Shown: in pieces, positions 50,272 through 60,459 of the stretch
How positions within the stretch are numbered: position 1 is the stretch's first letter
Layout: each line of letters opens with the position of its first letter
Origin: Actinomyces faecalis
Lineage (GTDB): Bacteria; Actinomycetota; Actinomycetes; Actinomycetales; Actinomycetaceae
Direction: 5' to 3'
Assembly (NCBI RefSeq): GCF_013184985.2
Contig: NZ_CP063418.1
Location: 1,922,001 to 1,986,000 of the forward strand
Length of the DNA stretch: 64,000 bases
Program-made: the position numbers and the translations under genes
Notes under the pieces: model-generated
What the model saw: only the letters and a program-made list of their open reading frames with translations
Databases searched by the model: none
Told to the model about the DNA's origin: nothing

Positions 50272-52410
50272 TCACCCGAGCCGGACATTGCGAAAGAACG
50301 CCAGATCCGCAGAAGCCACCGTTCTGCCGTCTACCGTGTAGTTCCCGGCCAGTGGGACAACGAAACACCGGTCAAGGAACCGGTTGGCCCGCTCGCAGGA
50401 GGTCTCCGAGACCATCGTGCAGCAGTGGCAGGCGGCGCCGTGAAGGAAGTCCTCGGGATCCTGCGGCACACGCCTGGCGCACACCGGGTCGGAGGAGCAG
50501 CGCATCATTCCGGCCAACGCGGCATCGACCACGTGGGCGAGCCGGTCGGGCGCGGACAGGGCGACAAGCCCGCCGAGCGTCCCGTCGGAGTCAGAGGCCG
50601 TCGTCGTCAGCAGCATCCCAGCCGCTGCGGGCCGCGACTTACTCGCCACCCAGGCGTAGATGCGTTCAGAGATCGAAGCGGCACCATAGCCCGACGACAT
50701 CGCCATCTCCCGGATCAGCGCATGGGCGAGCGTGTGCACCAGCCAGTAGCGCGGCGGCACGAAGCGCTCATCAGGGTTGATCTCCTTGGCGGTTTCTGAG
50801 AAGCGCCGCTCCACGTTCCGTCGGTGAGCCTCCCGATGCGCCTTCCACAGCGGACTGGCGAGCACCCGCGTCTCCCAGGCGGCAACCGCCTCCTCATCAA
50901 GCTGGAGGAAGATCCCCTCACCGCGGTCCTCCGTGGCGGGCACCCAGGTCGGGCGGCCACCCCGGGCAAGAGGCACGAGCCGCGCCCCGGTGTCATCGAT
51001 GCGGTCGAAGTCGTCAATGCGGGTGAAGCCGAGGACGGCGTTGACCTTCCTCAGCCGGTCGACGGCGAGGACCCGGCTGATCCCATCCGGCATCGCTCCG
51101 AGCGGGCGGGGCGACACCACAAGCCCGCTGGCAGGGTCCTCATGCCGTTCCCCCGAAGGCTCCTGCTGGAGGTAGTTCCACTCAGGGACGAGGAGGTCCA
51201 CCGGGTCCCACTCCTCACGGCGGCGCAGCCGGGCCTCCTCGCTCTCAGCCGGAGCCGCGAGCTTCCTCAGCAGGCCGATGAGCTCGGCGTCGCTGAGGTC
51301 GAGCAGGCCCACAGCATCCGCGTCACCGCGCTTGAGGAGCATCCGGGCCATGGACACGTCCTCCCCGACGGCCTCACGGTCCTCCCCGAGTGCCCTGCTG
51401 AGCGCCGCCACTCGGTCCCGCTCAACCTCGGCGGGGTCGAGCCTGGGCATGTCGATGATGGACTGGGTGGTGGCGAACCAGAGGTTGGAGGCGCCCACGA
51501 GCATGACCCTGGGCTCGGCCTGGCACCCCTGGGGGTCGAAGACTCCCAGATGCGGGTGGCGTCCGCGGCAGCGCGGCAGCCGGCTGCGTCCCTCCTCACC
51601 CTGGGCCTGAGACATGGGGCGGCTGGCCCCGCAGGCCCGGCAAGAAATGATCGCGGTGGCTCCGCGCTGAGAAGTGTCGCGCATCTCCAGCTCGGGATTG
51701 GGGGCCTTGGTGCAGTGCGCCCCCTCATGCACCCACCAGTCGTAGGGGAACTCGTCGAGGTGGCCGGCCGGGCAGGCCAGCAGATAGCGCGCCGGCACGC
51801 ATGGAGACCGGCGCTTCCCGCGCTTTTGCCCCGCCGATCCCGTAGAGCGTGAGCCAGATGGACGCCGACCATGCCCGGGGCAGTCGAGGTGCTCGAAGAC
51901 GGCCTGGTCCGGACGGTAGGGGTGGGTGTTGGAGTACCCGGCGACGAAGCGGCTGACCGGCGCGAGCAGATCGCAGCCGGTGCAGCGCAGCCACTGGGGG
52001 AAGATCCTCGCGGGCACGCCCAGGTCATCGCCCTCGCGGCGCCGTCCTGGCCGGGTGGGCTGCCAGGGGAAGCGCCGCAGCTCACCGACCTGGTGGCCGA
52101 GCATGAGCTGAACGGTCTCCAGGAGGCGGGGCGCGTGGATGGTGACGGGCGCGGAGTCCCGACGCCGCCAGATGCGCTCCCAATCATCCAGGCCGGCGGG
52201 CATGACCGTGAAGTGCGGCAGGTCGATGACGGCACCGGGCCCGTAGGTGTATAGCAGAGCCGTGGGCCTGGCGGAGCCGACCTTCGCGTAGTTCTTCTTC
52301 GCCTGATCGGCCGCGAGCCGGTCACCATCACCCAGCGGGTCGACGGCGGTCAGATCGCCCTCGATGATGGTGGCGTCAGGATCGTTCCCCTGCGCGATGT
52401 CCTGGCTCAC
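50272..52410 (-). CDS. drmB: DISARM protein DrmB (DUF1998)
   Basis: 712 aa. The C-terminal DUF1998 domain is recognised by its cysteine-rich zinc motif: SSDPVC near 635-640 and CHCCTMVSETSCERAN near 659-675. Further cysteine pairs (CTGCDLL near 140, CRACGAS near 255) suggest more zinc sites. DUF1998 proteins accompany DrmA-type helicases in DISARM and related systems; in published structural work DrmA and DrmB form a complex that binds DNA. GTG 52410 overlaps the drmA stop (GTGA). Confidence 0.92.
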   Translation of the reverse strand: MSQDIAQGNDPDATIIEGDLTAVDPLGDGDRLAADQAKKNYAKVGSARPTALLYTYGPGAVIDLPHFTVMPAGLDDWERIWRRRDSAPVTIHAPRLLETVQLMLGHQVGELRRFPWQPTRPGRRREGDDLGVPARIFPQWLRCTGCDLLAPVSRFVAGYSNTHPYRPDQAVFEHLDCPGHGRRPSGSRSTGSAGQKRGKRRSPCVPARYLLACPAGHLDEFPYDWWVHEGAHCTKAPNPELEMRDTSQRGATAIISCRACGASRPMSQAQGEEGRSRLPRCRGRHPHLGVFDPQGCQAEPRVMLVGASNLWFATTQSIIDMPRLDPAEVERDRVAALSRALGEDREAVGEDVSMARMLLKRGDADAVGLLDLSDAELIGLLRKLAAPAESEEARLRRREEWDPVDLLVPEWNYLQQEPSGERHEDPASGLVVSPRPLGAMPDGISRVLAVDRLRKVNAVLGFTRIDDFDRIDDTGARLVPLARGGRPTWVPATEDRGEGIFLQLDEEAVAAWETRVLASPLWKAHREAHRRNVERRFSETAKEINPDERFVPPRYWLVHTLAHALIREMAMSSGYGAASISERIYAWVASKSRPAAAGMLLTTTASDSDGTLGGLVALSAPDRLAHVVDAALAGMMRCSSDPVCARRVPQDPEDFLHGAACHCCTMVSETSCERANRFLDRCFVVPLAGNYTVDGRTVASADLAFFRNVRLG

Positions 52411-55400
52411 TGCCCCTCCTCCTGCTCGGTGCCGTCAGTGCTCGCGGGGTCCTGCCTCCGCCAGGCCGGTCCGTCCTCCACGGAGCGATCCACGAGACGG
52501 CTGGTATCGGGGGAGACGAGCAGGTTGATCTCCGGCTGCACCTCCCGCATTGAGCCGGCGACGGCGAACGGCACCTCGCCTCTCTGGGGGGCGTGACCGC
52601 CACCGGACTCCGCCGAGCGCAGGAGCGCGAAGAAACGCGCATCGTCCGCGCCGCGCTCGTAAACGAGCGCGCCACCCCGTGTGGTGACGTCGTTCCTGCG
52701 ACGCTCCCATTCGCTGAGACGGGCCTTGAGGCGATGACCCGCATATCGGGCAGCGCCTTCGCCTCCTGCGGACAGCACCCGACGGTCAAGGGTCTCCACA
52801 AGCGCCTCAAGCGCATCCCGTTGATCCGACACATTCCCGGCGTCGTGCTCCGGGTTGAGTCCCCTAGGAACGGCCGCCTGGGTGACGCGGGCGGCGGCGA
52901 CGAGCGCCCCGTCGAGGCCACGGTCCACGGCGGTCACTGAGAACGGCGTGACGGACAGCGGCTCGACGCGGGCGTAGAAGGTCTCGTGGAAGTGCCGGAA
53001 CTGCTCATAGTGGGCAAGGTCCCTCGGGCGCGCCCAGTTGCCCAGCGTGACGACGAGCCCGGGGCGGCTCGCGTCGCGGCCGACTCGGGAAGTCGCCTGG
53101 ATGTACTCGGCGGTGTTCTTGGGCTGCCCGACGACGAGCATGAGGCCGAGCCGGGACACATCCACCCCCACCTGGAGCATGGAGGTCGCCAGGACCACGT
53201 CGTAGGGGTTGGCCGCCGCCTGCCGGCGTGGGACGCTCTTGCCAGCAAGGGTCGCCGCCATGGCCGCGTCCTTCGCGGCCGTGGAGTCAAAATCGGGATC
53301 GAAGGTGAGTCCCATGCGGTCGAGGGTGGCGGTGATGTCGGCCGAGGAGATCCGGGAGGTGAGCTCGCCCAGGTGCAGGGCGCCGAAGTCCGTGCCCCGG
53401 CGGCGCGGCAGGCGCGAGTCTCGGCCGGGCTTGGCCAGGCCGGTCTGGATGTCGTCCTGGACGTAGCGGGCCATGCCGGCGAGCTCACGGGTGGCGGAGA
53501 AGTAGCCGACGAGCGTCATGTAGGGGTCGGCCGCCTTGCCGACGCGGTCGAGGAGCAGCTGGGCGCCGGCCATGAGTACCTGGGTCACCTGGATCTCGGC
53601 GGCGGTCAGGCGCACCCCCGTGGTAGACAGGCCCACGTACAGGCGCCCCGGGTGCTCCGCGTCCACAGGAGTGACTCGGGAGAAGAACGTGTCCGAGGCG
53701 TCGAGCACCTGGGGCGGGAAGATGGTGAGGTCACGGCCGTAGAGGAGCCGGACCTGGTCGGCGGCCTTGCGGACGGTCGCGGAGGAGGCGACGAGCAGCG
53801 GGGCGGCCGGGTGCCCGTCAGGGGCGGTCCAGGCGCACATGACATCGACGGCGGTCTCGAACAGGCCGACGGTGGTGCCCAGCGCCCCGGTGATGAGGTG
53901 GAGCTCGTCCTGGATGATGAGGTCCGGCGGCCGGAGCCTCACAGCGGGCCGGATAGTGGCGGGCCGAAGGCCTCCTTTGGCCTGGTGTCGCCCGTTGTCC
54001 GCCAGGGTGCAGCCCGCGTAGTCCGACTTTCCGCGGTGATCGAGGCCAGGGACGTAGCCGTGGCGCTCGCAGCGGCGGGCGACGTGCCCGAAGAGCGTGG
54101 CGGCGTGCCCCTCGCGGGCGAGCCGGGCGAGCTTGTCCACAGTGGCGATGACAAAGGCGGGGACCAGTCGGTAGATCTCCTCGTCCGTTGTCAGCACGGG
54201 CAGGCCGTCGGGGATGTTGTCGTCGCCGGCGGAGAAGGGGCAGTCCCCGTAGGGGTCGGGGCAGCGCACGACGACGCGCTCCGCCACGTTGTCCACGGTC
54301 ACGTCGTTCGGGGTCAGGGGCAGGCCGCACCAGGGGCAGTGGCCGAGCTGGAGGGCGGAGAAGCGGCGGCCGGCACCGCTGCCTGGCTGGTCGCGCAGGC
54401 GCTTGAGCTCCTCGGCGGCCTCGCTCACGCGTTTGGGGGAGACGCTCGTGCCGACCCACAGGCCGATGCGGAAGGGCTCACTGCCCCAGGTGGCGGGGTC
54501 CTCGCGGCGGACGAGCTCGGCGGCGCACACGAGGGTGGTGGCGCGCTGAAACTGCTGGGAGGTGAGCAGGCGCAGCGTGTAGCGCATGAGGACGGTGACG
54601 CCGGCACGCCCGTCGATCGGCCCGTCCGGGGTCTCTAGGAGTCCCTGGCGGCGGCGGATGGCGAAGGCGTAGGCGGCCAGCCCCAGGTAGGCCTCGGTCT
54701 TTCCGCCACCGGTGGGGAAGAAGAGGAGTTCGACGGTGGCGAGGTCCCCGGCGCGCCGCTCGGCCGCCGGGTCCGTGAGGGCGGGCAACTGCATGAGGAT
54801 GAAGGCGAGCTGGAAGACGCGCCAGTGGTGCGGGTAGCCGCCCGCGAGGACGCGCGCCTCGGCCTCGCGGACGCTGAGGCTCTGGTCGGCTGCACGCAGG
54901 GCGGCGATCTGTGAGTAGACGCGCTGGTCAGCCATGACCCGGTTCATGAAGGCGAAGCAGCGGCGGGCCTCAGCCCCCTCTGGAGTGTCGGCGGTGAGGT
55001 GGTCGAGGCCCTCGGCAAGCTGGTCCAGGACCTGGCGGGCCTCGGCGAGCGCCTCCTCGGCCGTCTGTCGCAGGTGATCGGGCAGATTCGCGGCCACTGC
55101 CGCCTGCTCCTTCAGCCAGACGCTGTAGGCGGTGACCATAGGCTTCAAGGCGTCGCGCAGCGCGGTGGGGCTGTCCGGGTTGGCGGACACAGTGGCCAGT
55201 GCGCGCATATCAAGGAGGGCGCCGGGGACGTCCGCGGCGGTGGTCTGGGGAGTCTCGACCGCGGGGATCCAGGTGGTGCGGACCTGGACGGCGAGACGGG
55301 GCGCCTCCTCGCCGGGGCTGGTGGGCGCCAGGCTCCAGTCGGCGGAGCAGGTACGGCCGACGGCGAATTCGAGTCGGTCGCGGTACTGGAGGTCCAGGCG

Positions 55401-56288
55401 GGCCTCCTCGCTGCCGGGATGCGGCCGTGGTCCGGAACCCAGGGCTGGCGGGAGCATCGGGTCGTGGACGGGGAGGAAGACGGCGCGGCCGCCCGCGTCC
55501 ACGTCGATGCGGGTCTGGAACATCCAGGCCTCGGTGGGGATGCGCCTCGGGGTGGTGCGGTCATTGCACAGGGCGAGCTCAACAAGGTATCGGCCCGCGG
55601 ACTCATCGAGGTAGGAGTCGATGCGCAGGGTGACCTCCCCTTCGAGGAGCCGGTCTTCGGTCGTGCCTGGAGTCAGAGTGGCCAGTTCAAGGCGAATGCT
55701 GTGCTCGTGGGGAATGCGGCGGTAACGGGTTCCCCCGTCGGCAGCAGCCGGGCCGGTGTCGCGTACTGCTGAGGTGGGCTCATAGGTGCCCCAGCTGACG
55801 TGAACACTGAGAGCATCGAGGTCGGCGGGGACCTGGAAGCGCAGGCCCATGGAGGCCGGGATCATGAGCCCACGACGGACGGGCTCATCATCAGTGTCCT
55901 CGCCCCGGTCCTCCTCCGCGGTGGCACCTAGCGTGTCCTTCTCCGCACCGGTGACGGGGACACCGGTGGAGGCCGCCGCGTCCAGCGGGTCAATGCCCTC
56001 GGAGCTGTCACCTGAAGCATCGGCGTCCGGACTCTCACCAGCGCCGCGCAGGCGAGTGGGGGCGATGCGCCCGAGGAGGTAGCGCTGACTGGGCTGGGTC
56101 GAGAGGACCTCCCGGTCGCCCTCGGCGGGGCCGAGGAGCTCGCGGCGCAGCACCTCCAGGAGCCCGGCCCTGGCCGAGGCGGAGGTGGCGGAGGGTGCCT
56201 CGTCGAAGACGTAGGCGGTGCCGTCGTGAGGCGTGGCGCTCCCAGTAGCCGAGTGGGTGGAGGTGCGGGGCGGTGTGGTCTTAGACAT
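52407..56288 (-). CDS. drmA: DISARM helicase DrmA
   Basis: 1,293 aa superfamily 2 helicase. Walker A is PTGGGKT near 525-531, the DExH box is QDELHL near 793-798 with the SSATVRKA motif III after it, and motif VI is QATSRVGRDAS near 1063-1073. Cysteine-pair motifs (CPWCGLPL, CPDPYGDC) lie between motifs I and II. The N-terminal 450 residues contain the accessory domain of the family. ATG 56288 is fixed by AGGAGGAGA 8 nt upstream inside the end of drmMI (8-nt overlap). DrmA and DrmB are thought to recognise and load on incoming DNA. Confidence 0.93.
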   Translation of the reverse strand: MSKTTPPRTSTHSATGSATPHDGTAYVFDEAPSATSASARAGLLEVLRRELLGPAEGDREVLSTQPSQRYLLGRIAPTRLRGAGESPDADASGDSSEGIDPLDAAASTGVPVTGAEKDTLGATAEEDRGEDTDDEPVRRGLMIPASMGLRFQVPADLDALSVHVSWGTYEPTSAVRDTGPAAADGGTRYRRIPHEHSIRLELATLTPGTTEDRLLEGEVTLRIDSYLDESAGRYLVELALCNDRTTPRRIPTEAWMFQTRIDVDAGGRAVFLPVHDPMLPPALGSGPRPHPGSEEARLDLQYRDRLEFAVGRTCSADWSLAPTSPGEEAPRLAVQVRTTWIPAVETPQTTAADVPGALLDMRALATVSANPDSPTALRDALKPMVTAYSVWLKEQAAVAANLPDHLRQTAEEALAEARQVLDQLAEGLDHLTADTPEGAEARRCFAFMNRVMADQRVYSQIAALRAADQSLSVREAEARVLAGGYPHHWRVFQLAFILMQLPALTDPAAERRAGDLATVELLFFPTGGGKTEAYLGLAAYAFAIRRRQGLLETPDGPIDGRAGVTVLMRYTLRLLTSQQFQRATTLVCAAELVRREDPATWGSEPFRIGLWVGTSVSPKRVSEAAEELKRLRDQPGSGAGRRFSALQLGHCPWCGLPLTPNDVTVDNVAERVVVRCPDPYGDCPFSAGDDNIPDGLPVLTTDEEIYRLVPAFVIATVDKLARLAREGHAATLFGHVARRCERHGYVPGLDHRGKSDYAGCTLADNGRHQAKGGLRPATIRPAVRLRPPDLIIQDELHLITGALGTTVGLFETAVDVMCAWTAPDGHPAAPLLVASSATVRKAADQVRLLYGRDLTIFPPQVLDASDTFFSRVTPVDAEHPGRLYVGLSTTGVRLTAAEIQVTQVLMAGAQLLLDRVGKAADPYMTLVGYFSATRELAGMARYVQDDIQTGLAKPGRDSRLPRRRGTDFGALHLGELTSRISSADITATLDRMGLTFDPDFDSTAAKDAAMAATLAGKSVPRRQAAANPYDVVLATSMLQVGVDVSRLGLMLVVGQPKNTAEYIQATSRVGRDASRPGLVVTLGNWARPRDLAHYEQFRHFHETFYARVEPLSVTPFSVTAVDRGLDGALVAAARVTQAAVPRGLNPEHDAGNVSDQRDALEALVETLDRRVLSAGGEGAARYAGHRLKARLSEWERRRNDVTTRGGALVYERGADDARFFALLRSAESGGGHAPQRGEVPFAVAGSMREVQPEINLLVSPDTSRLVDRSVEDGPAWRRQDPASTDGTEQEEGQ

Positions 56289-59200
56289 CGAGGGTCTCCT
56301 CCTGGACGGGAGCGACACTGCGCTTCCGACGCTGCGTCTTCGCGGGCTGCGCGGGTGCCTGGGCGGCGGCGCGGCGGTGGTTCTCCTCCAGCAGCCTGTC
56401 GAGCAGCTCGACGCGGGCGGCCGGGGAGACTGTCCAACGGGTCATCTTCCGGTAGGTGTGGAAGCCGTGATCCAAGGGAACATCTCCCCAGCCGTAGGCG
56501 GCGGCCACTGCCTCGTCGAGCTCGCGGTGGATCTGGCGCAGGCGGTCCACGTCCGGGTCCACGCCGGGCGCGAGGTCCGGGTCATTGACGAGGTTGTAGA
56601 GCTTGGTGAGGCCAAGGTCCCGGCGCAGCATCATCTCCCGGCGCTGCGTATCCAAGGCGCGGCCAACCGTCTCCAAGGCCTCGGTGGGCTCGGGGCGAGG
56701 GAAGGTCTCGAAAACGTCCGACGGCGTGTAGCGAGGATCGCCCCGCATTCCGGAGCCGTTCTTGATCGCCCAAGTTTGGTGCAGGGAGGAGGACAGCACC
56801 GCCTGCTCGCTGTATGAGTTCGTCGCGAAGACGACGATCTGCTCGCTCGTCACAGAACCCGTTGGGATGCGCACGGGAATGACTGTTTTGCTCACGCGCG
56901 CCATGACCAGCGCCTCGCCGAGCTCAGCAATAGCCCGCCGCAAGGCCGGTGCCCATGCAGCGAAGCGCCACCAATAATCGCGGCGGTAATCGATCTTGAC
57001 GATATCGCGCTGCGGCTTGACATCCCGGACCACTCTCGCGAACGGCGTGGCATAGAGTTCAGCCTCATCTCGTGAACGCATACCGAAGTCAATAACCCAT
57101 CGGGAGGCTGAGCAGTCGGGGCGGGAATTGAGGTCCTCGCCGTTGAGGTAGGGAAAGAGCACCTCGGCGTTGCGCGGGTCCTGCTCGATCCAGGCCTGCG
57201 CTTCCCCTGGCTCCAGGATGAATCCCTTGCCGAGGACGTAACAGCCGATGAAGGCGATGTCGGCGTTCTCAACGAGCTGCTCGGGCACGCCGCTCACGCG
57301 CCCCTCAGGTTCTAGGAGAGTGCTGATGCGGGCCACTGGCGTACCGTCGCACACGCGCACCGCCTCGTCCGCAACGTGACCCCGGGTACCCCAGACAGCG
57401 GCGTATTCGAGGTTAGCGCTCTTGGCCGGCCAGGTGCGGGACTGGATGGCGCGGGTGATGGTGAAGCCATCCTCGATCATGCGGTCGAGCCCCACCTCAC
57501 GGGTGTCCCCCTGGGCGAGCGTGTTCGTCGCAATGAGCCCGAGCGTTCCTGTTGGTCTTAGGAGGCTGAAGGCGCGGAGGAAGAAATAGGCCACGAGGTC
57601 CGCGCTCCCCCGCTGCCCAGAAGCCAGGACGTAGACGAACCAGGCACGGATGTTCTCGCCCATGGCGCCAGTGAGTTTCTGCCCGCCCAGGAAGGGCGGG
57701 TTCCCCACAATCGCATCAAATCCACCGCGTTCCATGACCTCGGGAACGGCGAGCGGCCAGTGCAGGCAGTGCCAGCGCTCGTAGTCCGTCTCCACCATCG
57801 GGGTCAGCCCACGCTCAAGGATGGTTTCCAGCATCTCCGCGTCTGCCTCGCCCTCAGGCGGGAAAGCACGGCCGAGAGCGACAGCCAGGTCCCCGTAGGC
57901 CTCGTTCAGCCTCTTACCGGGCTTCGCACCAACCGCCGGATCCAGTCCCACGGCCACCACGGCGTCGGCCACGCGCTCCAGGAGCCGCAGGTTCTCCTCG
58001 TTGTCCCGCTGGAGCCGCTGCTTCGTCGTCGTCGAGCGGGCCGGATCCGCGTCATCTACCTCGGAGGCCAGGGCACGGCGCCGCTCCCGCACCTGCGTCA
58101 GGACCGCATCGATATCCAGGGCAGGCGCGTAGTCGCCTGTACGGTCGAGCTCGAAGAGCCGCGTCGCAGGAGCCTCAGCGGGGTCAATGTGCTGGGACCG
58201 CAGCTGGCGCAGGTCGGTGACCCCCAGCAGCGAGTTGCCCACGAAGACCTTGTCGTCCACGAAGCTGAAGGGCTTGTCCTTGTCCAGGGAGACGAGCCAC
58301 AGGGAGAGCTTGCACATCTCCACGGCCATCTCATTGATGTCTACCCCGTACAGGCAGCGGGCCACCACCTGCCGCAGGGCGCGGCTGCGCACCTCGTTAG
58401 GCGAGCTCGTGTGGTTCCTCACGGCCTCCTCGCGGGTCCAGGCCTCCACCAGGTGGTCGGCGAGGAAGCGGGCCGCGGCCACGAGGAAGGCGCCCGAGCC
58501 ACAGGCGATGTCCGCCACGTGCAGGCCGAGGATGTGGTCCGAGCTCAGCAGCCGCCAGGCCGAGCGGTCGTTCGTCTGGTGCGGGCCCGGGTTGAAGACC
58601 AGCGGCTCCAGAGCGTGGCGCACCACCTCCTCGGCCAGCGCGCGGGGCGTGTAGTGGGCACCAGCGTTGCGCCGCGATGGGGTCTCGGTCACGACTAGGC
58701 CACCGGCCTCGATGACGACCGGCCGGCCGCGCAGGTCACGGCGGATCGCACCGATCCACGGCCGCAGGGCCTCGCGCAGCTGCGCGTCCGGGGTGACGGC
58801 CAGCAGAGCCCGTTCAACCTCCGCCTGATCTCTCGCATCCCCGGATCGCAAGGCCTTGGCCAGGGCCCCCTTCGTAGGTGGTTTCGCTGCGCTCTGGTTC
58901 TCCTTGAGCCAGGCGATGACGGCCTCGGCAAGGTCGGCGTCGTCAGCGTGGTCCTCGGCCAGGTCCTCCAGGAGACTCAGGGGCACCTCCGGCTCCGCCC
59001 CATCAGTGCCAATGAGGCCCAGTACTGTCTCCTGGACGCGCGTGCACGTATAACCGAGCAGGCCCTCGTAGATATAGCCGATCTGCTCGACGTCAATGTC
59101 CCGGAAAGACAGACGGCGCATCTCTTGTCCCTTACCAATCCAGGCTGTCTGGAGCGAGCGCAGCACGTGCAGCATGACCCGGTCGGAGACCGCCAGGATC

Positions 59201-60459
59201 AGAGCACCACTGGCGTCCGTCGCCGTGAGGAAGGGGAAGCGGGAAGAATCAAAGAGAGAGCCACCGTAGGCGGGGATCCGCATGTCCTCGGCGTTGACGC
59301 CCCCGTACAGAGCCCGGGAACTCGCTAGCAGCCGGTGCCAGGTGAGGCTCGTGCCATCCATGGACTCTTCGCCCTCGTCCCGGGCTCGTGCCTCCAGCTC
59401 ATCCAGGACTCCCACCAGACCATAACTGCCGGTGTAGAGGGACTGCGCGGGTAGGAGTCCACGCTCTTCAGCGAAGAGCAGGAAGACGGCACGCATCATG
59501 ACGGTGACGACCGCCTCATAGACCTCGTGGGCGTCCTCGGACAGCGGGTGAGACCGGTCACCCACCTCGACGTTGAGAGCAGCCTCAGACACAGCAGTGA
59601 CCACCAGCTCAACTGCCCGGCGCACCTGCGTGCCCAGAGCCTCCGTCACTTCCTCCGCCGCGAGGATGGAATCCTCGAAGAGGGCAGGTAGCCGATTCTT
59701 GACCTCCCCGCCTAGAAGGCGGCGCACGGATAAGAGCTCGCAAAAGGCATCACAGGTATCCGGCTCCTCCACCCACGTCTGGCAGTCCACGATGCCCGAG
59801 GCCACCGCCCCGCCCGGTGGAGCGCTCACCAGCGCCCACCAGCGCCCGTCCGTCACCACGCCGATCGAACAGGTCGAGTCCCGGCAGCGCAGCATAGCTG
59901 CTATCCGGTCAATGAAGTTGGCCGCCCATCCGTCGTCGCCCACAGCCCGCAGTGAGTCCACCGGATCAGTGACGAGCACGAGGGCACCAACCCCCTCCCC
60001 ATGGGCCAAGGCGCCGCTCGGCGTCACCGTCACCGAGGACAAGCCGTCGGAGACCACCCGATAGACCTCACCGAGGGCCGGGCAGTCCGTCGCACTCACA
60101 TAGTCGCTACCCCAGCCGATGACATCAGTGAGGACCGCAGACACCCAGGCATCGCGCGCTTGGCGGTAGTCAGCCAACGCCCGATGTGAGTCCCGGTCAC
60201 TGTCCCAGGCATCCCAGGCACGGTCAAAGGAGGGCTTCACGGCACGCAGGACCGCCCGGCGGGCCCGGTTCAGCGAGGGCATCCCCTGCGGATACAGCCC
60301 TGTCATGACCGGGACGGACAGGAATGGCCCGTCAGTATCCACCAGCTCAAGCCACTCTCGATGCTGCTGCGCTACTGACCGAGTGGTGCTGCCCCTCGTG
60401 TTCGCACCGCAACCCCGCCCCATCATCGTTCGCCGGCCTGCTCCACGCCCCGGATTCAT
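56281..60459 (-). CDS. drmMI: DISARM adenine DNA methyltransferase DrmMI
   Basis: 1,392 aa. A large N6-adenine methyltransferase similar in layout to type IIG and PglX enzymes: a helical N-terminal region (1-600), YTPRALAEEVV near 610, SAM-binding motif I DIACGSGAFL near 648-657, catalytic NPPF near 919-922 and a C-terminal specificity-like region. It should mark host DNA so that DISARM spares it. In class 1 systems this gene replaces the cytosine methylase drmMII of class 2. ATG 60459 overlaps the drmD stop (ATGA) and has GGGAGG 8 nt upstream. Confidence 0.93.
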   Translation of the reverse strand: MNPGRGAGRRTMMGRGCGANTRGSTTRSVAQQHREWLELVDTDGPFLSVPVMTGLYPQGMPSLNRARRAVLRAVKPSFDRAWDAWDSDRDSHRALADYRQARDAWVSAVLTDVIGWGSDYVSATDCPALGEVYRVVSDGLSSVTVTPSGALAHGEGVGALVLVTDPVDSLRAVGDDGWAANFIDRIAAMLRCRDSTCSIGVVTDGRWWALVSAPPGGAVASGIVDCQTWVEEPDTCDAFCELLSVRRLLGGEVKNRLPALFEDSILAAEEVTEALGTQVRRAVELVVTAVSEAALNVEVGDRSHPLSEDAHEVYEAVVTVMMRAVFLLFAEERGLLPAQSLYTGSYGLVGVLDELEARARDEGEESMDGTSLTWHRLLASSRALYGGVNAEDMRIPAYGGSLFDSSRFPFLTATDASGALILAVSDRVMLHVLRSLQTAWIGKGQEMRRLSFRDIDVEQIGYIYEGLLGYTCTRVQETVLGLIGTDGAEPEVPLSLLEDLAEDHADDADLAEAVIAWLKENQSAAKPPTKGALAKALRSGDARDQAEVERALLAVTPDAQLREALRPWIGAIRRDLRGRPVVIEAGGLVVTETPSRRNAGAHYTPRALAEEVVRHALEPLVFNPGPHQTNDRSAWRLLSSDHILGLHVADIACGSGAFLVAAARFLADHLVEAWTREEAVRNHTSSPNEVRSRALRQVVARCLYGVDINEMAVEMCKLSLWLVSLDKDKPFSFVDDKVFVGNSLLGVTDLRQLRSQHIDPAEAPATRLFELDRTGDYAPALDIDAVLTQVRERRRALASEVDDADPARSTTTKQRLQRDNEENLRLLERVADAVVAVGLDPAVGAKPGKRLNEAYGDLAVALGRAFPPEGEADAEMLETILERGLTPMVETDYERWHCLHWPLAVPEVMERGGFDAIVGNPPFLGGQKLTGAMGENIRAWFVYVLASGQRGSADLVAYFFLRAFSLLRPTGTLGLIATNTLAQGDTREVGLDRMIEDGFTITRAIQSRTWPAKSANLEYAAVWGTRGHVADEAVRVCDGTPVARISTLLEPEGRVSGVPEQLVENADIAFIGCYVLGKGFILEPGEAQAWIEQDPRNAEVLFPYLNGEDLNSRPDCSASRWVIDFGMRSRDEAELYATPFARVVRDVKPQRDIVKIDYRRDYWWRFAAWAPALRRAIAELGEALVMARVSKTVIPVRIPTGSVTSEQIVVFATNSYSEQAVLSSSLHQTWAIKNGSGMRGDPRYTPSDVFETFPRPEPTEALETVGRALDTQRREMMLRRDLGLTKLYNLVNDPDLAPGVDPDVDRLRQIHRELDEAVAAAYGWGDVPLDHGFHTYRKMTRWTVSPAARVELLDRLLEENHRRAAAQAPAQPAKTQRRKRSVAPVQEETLDV

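Noticed and set aside
52986..54638. A 550-codon frame antisense to drmA
   Set aside because: Val/Gly/Glu-rich composition without motifs; drmA has intact helicase motifs on the other strand.
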